Positions 62,098 to 63,473 of a stretch of DNA of 63,473 bases are shown piece after piece (within the stretch, counting starts at the first letter, position 1; each line of letters opens with the position of its first letter). The notes beneath the pieces were generated by a model. That model was not told the origin of the DNA. It searched no databases and saw only the letters and a list, made by a program, of their open reading frames with translations. Made by a program: the position numbers and the translations under genes. Source of the stretch: Flavobacteriaceae bacterium (GTDB lineage: Bacteria; Bacteroidota; Bacteroidia; Flavobacteriales; Flavobacteriaceae); NCBI GenBank assembly GCA_002862645.1, contig PKDQ01000026.1, positions 130,777 to 194,249 of the forward strand, given 5' to 3'.

Positions 62098-62636
62098 ACG
62101 GTTGCTTTTACTTGAATTATAATTTTTTCTTTGGCAGCATAGAATGCTGTTTTTATGGAGTTTTTATTCCATTTTGTGATTTCAGCGATTTCATCAAATG
62201 TCAGTTCGTCAAAATATTTCATTTGAAAAATGCGCTGTTGCTTTTCAGGGAGTTTAATCATAGACTCATGAAAGGCATAGCTTACAGTATCTAGATCAAA
62301 ATGGGGATCAGCAGTGAGTTTGTTTAGATGATCTGTTAAGTCCCCTTCGCTGCTGTTGTATTCTAGTTTCTGTTGCTTTTGGAGTAGTCTCATGGACTCG
62401 TTATACGAAATTCGAAAACACCAAGTTTTAACGCTACTTCGAAATCCAAAAGATTTTAATCCCTTAAAGATTCTGATGTAGGTATTTTGAAGCACATCAT
62501 TGGCATCTTGATGCCCCTTAACAAGTTTACGTATATGCCAATAGAGCATCTCGTGATACAGTTCTGAAATGGCGCTAACCGCCCTATCATACTGCTTGTT
62601 TTTAAGTTGATCAATGATGTGGTTTTCCTGCTGCAA
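62094..62636 (-). CDS. ECF-type RNA polymerase sigma factor
   Basis: This 180-residue sigma factor has region 2 (about 12-85; DANDVLQNTYIRIFKGLKSF, with the core-binding helix and -10 melting part) and region 4 (about 118-175; LPEKQQRIFQMKYFDELTF, then DEIAEITKWNKNSIKTAFYA, the -35 binding helix-turn-helix). Regions 1.2 and 3 are missing, so it is ECF class. It probably drives its own operon with the putative anti-sigma, the repeat protein and the barrel. It starts upstream of a terminator and the island boundary. Confidence 0.92.
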   Translation of the reverse strand: MQQENHIIDQLKNKQYDRAVSAISELYHEMLYWHIRKLVKGHQDANDVLQNTYIRIFKGLKSFGFRSSVKTWCFRISYNESMRLLQKQQKLEYNSSEGDLTDHLNKLTADPHFDLDTVSYAFHESMIKLPEKQQRIFQMKYFDELTFDEIAEITKWNKNSIKTAFYAAKEKIIIQVKATV

Positions 62637-62784
62637 GGCGCATCTTTAGATTTAGACCCAATAAATGTAAAAAAGTTTTGACTAATATTTAAGTTTATTG
62701 AGCGTTGCTTTCATTGGAGGGCCCCTACCTGTTGTTTGTTTTGCTTTTGTGGTTGTTTGACGGGTATTGGCTAAACCAAAATCC

Positions 62785-62812
62785 AAAAAAAAACCCTCCT
62801 AAAGAGGGTTTT
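62785..62812 (-). terminator. Terminator following the tRNA remnant
   Basis: AAACCCTC (62791-62798) pairs with GAGGGTTT (62804-62811) around the loop CTAAA. Read on the minus strand the hairpin is followed by a run of T, so it would end transcripts coming leftward from the tRNA remnant. The 303-base gap 62637-62939 otherwise holds the tRNA remnant and the repeats before the integrase. Confidence 0.8.
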
Positions 62813-62814
62813 AG

Positions 62815-62870
62815 TAGCGAGAGGGAGACTTGAACTCCCGACCTCCGGGTTATGAATCCGACGAGCTACC
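62815..62870 (-). tRNA. tRNA-Met (CAT) 3' remnant, likely attachment site
   Basis: On the minus strand the 3' half of a tRNA is intact: anticodon loop TTCATAA (62850-62856), variable loop, T-arm with stem GGGAG/CTCCC (62823-62839) and acceptor strand TCTCGCT (62816-62822). The 5' half fails: the D-arm keeps only GGTAGCTC before GTCGG, the anticodon stem has an A-C mismatch, and the 5' acceptor strand (expected AGCGAGA) is absent. So this is not a working tRNA but the 3' end split off by integration. CCA is not encoded. Confidence 0.65.
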
Positions 62871-62918
62871 TACTGCAAATTGTTGATTATCAATAATCTA
62901 TCCTTTTAATTTTCAAAA

Positions 62919-62940
62919 CTGACAGTAAATACTGACAGTA
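62919..62940 (+). repeat. Direct repeats CTGACAGTA upstream of the integrase
   Basis: CTGACAGTA occurs at 62919-62927 and at 62932-62940, 13 bases apart, with the second copy ending in the first base of the integrase ATG. They could be arm-type recombinase sites or an operator for integrase control. Confidence 0.55.
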
Positions 62941-63473
62941 TGAACGCTTTTAAAGTAACAATTGGTCAAGACAAAAAACAAGTATTTATTAACGTTTATT
63001 ATAATGATAATCGTTTTAGATTTTGGAATGGGAAAGTAATTGGGATTAAATTAAGATGTATTGACAACCCGACACTACTCAAAGCTGCATTTGAACTAAA
63101 GATAAGAGAAGGGTGGAGGCCTGAATCAAAGAAAAAGGAAGTCAAAGAGCTGCCTATGACAGTTATTGAAACTCTTGAAAGAGGAGTTGAAACTAAGATA
63201 AATCAAGGTTGCTCTGACCGATACATTAAAGATGCTAAACGAATTGTAACACTTTGGAAGCGCCATGAAAAAGAACAGCATTTAAGGAATCTTACACTTG
63301 ATAAATTGCAACCATTTCACATTAGAAACTTCCTTGTAAGACCTAACTGGAGTGCAAAAACACAACGAACAGTAAAGTCTACTTTAAGTCCATTACTTTC
63401 TGAATTTACTTCTAATTTGGTTCAAAGCGTAAGACTAAAGAAACCCACCTCAACTCTCCATAAACCATTTGAT
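62940..63473 (+). CDS. Tyrosine-recombinase integrase, N-terminal part (gene runs off window)
   Basis: From the ATG at 62940, 178 codons are open to the end of the window. The sequence begins MNAFKVTIGQDKKQVFINVY, an arm-binding-like beta domain found in Bacteroidota phage-type integrases. It is followed by the SAM-like core-binding domain: GCSDRYIKDAKRIVTLWKRH, LTLDKLQPFHIRNFLVRPNW, AKTQRTVKSTLSPLLSEF. The catalytic domain with the R..HxxR..Y residues lies beyond position 63473. Its place next to the tRNA-Met remnant is typical of integrase-carrying islands. Confidence 0.8.
   Translation, partial: MNAFKVTIGQDKKQVFINVYYNDNRFRFWNGKVIGIKLRCIDNPTLLKAAFELKIREGWRPESKKKEVKELPMTVIETLERGVETKINQGCSDRYIKDAKRIVTLWKRHEKEQHLRNLTLDKLQPFHIRNFLVRPNWSAKTQRTVKSTLSPLLSEFTSNLVQSVRLKKPTSTLHKPFD

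Noticed and set aside
62815-62886. A complete, working tRNA-Met at the right end
   Set aside because: The D-arm and 5' acceptor strand do not pair with the 3' half; only the anticodon-to-3' part is tRNA.
1-63473. CRISPR arrays, IS elements, toxin-antitoxin pairs and antiphage systems
   Set aside because: I saw no spaced direct-repeat array, no transposase, and no recognisable defence genes. PRiA4_ORF3 occurs in mobile DNA but here sits in a core operon.

Overview
The window is a chromosomal segment of a member of the phylum Bacteroidota, most likely a flavobacterium. The signs are: several TAnnTTTG (-7) promoter boxes, some lying 5 to 8 bases before the start codon; Bacteroidota-type genes (DUF4199, DUF349, tandem DUF368, the alternative GlmU-like protein, PRiA4_ORF3, OstA-like protein, TonB-dependent receptor with an N-terminal carboxypeptidase-like domain); and a 6S-type RNA directly after zapA. 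The DNA is AT-rich and densely coded. Almost all of it is ordinary core genome; the accessory parts are a surface-glycan gene block, one dead regulator and a mobile-element boundary at the right edge.

Layout. 1-8598 (minus): purL (3' end outside the window), then an operon DUF4199 - GT2 - phosphohexose mutase - MsbA-like ABC exporter - RsmB-type rRNA methylase. 8680-16281: rpmE2, GlmU-like protein, mtaB, a degenerate GNAT-like gene, an alpha/beta hydrolase, a membrane TPR protein, rpmH and a short carB. 16325-24438: rmuC, lysA, sucC, hsp20, uvrB and an ABC-2 transporter pair. 24495-29058: an unrecognised protein with a kinase-like motif series, PRiA4_ORF3, ctaA/COX15, cca and tsaC. 29063-33688: cell-surface polysaccharide genes (FkbM methyltransferase, a GT2-Stealth fusion, GT4, a separate GT2).

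33724-50201 is a long housekeeping stretch: dapD, ruvX-def-mazG, DUF349, aroE, two DUF368 proteins, a TPR protein, a class III aminotransferase, OstA-like protein, purA, a Fur-like regulator, relA/spoT and a TrmH-type methylase. 50220-50998 holds a LytTR response-regulator pseudogene. 51037-58424 holds rocD, a cysteine desulfurase, a TonB-dependent receptor, an M23 peptidase, a coiled-coil protein, zapA and 6S RNA. 58423-62636 holds a membrane protein, a cupin, a DinB protein, and a gene string of ECF sigma factor, putative anti-sigma, a basic 26-residue-repeat periplasmic protein and an outer-membrane barrel. From about 62815 rightwards a tRNA-Met 3' fragment is followed by a tyrosine-integrase gene that runs off the end: the start of an integrated element.

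The genes feed a few shared themes: envelope building (MsbA-like, sugar mutase, glycosyltransferases, DUF368 lipid-carrier translocases, OstA, M23, DapD/LysA for diaminopimelate and lysine), tRNA maturation (TsaC for t6A, MtaB for ms2t6A, CCA addition) and stress control (RelA/SpoT, Fur-like, ECF sigma, Hsp20). I found no CRISPR array, rRNA operon, IS element or complete antiphage system. The best leads for something undescribed are the kinase-like 354-residue protein at 24495-25559, the GT2-Stealth fusion, the repeat protein in the sigma-factor module, and the island whose edge appears at the right end.
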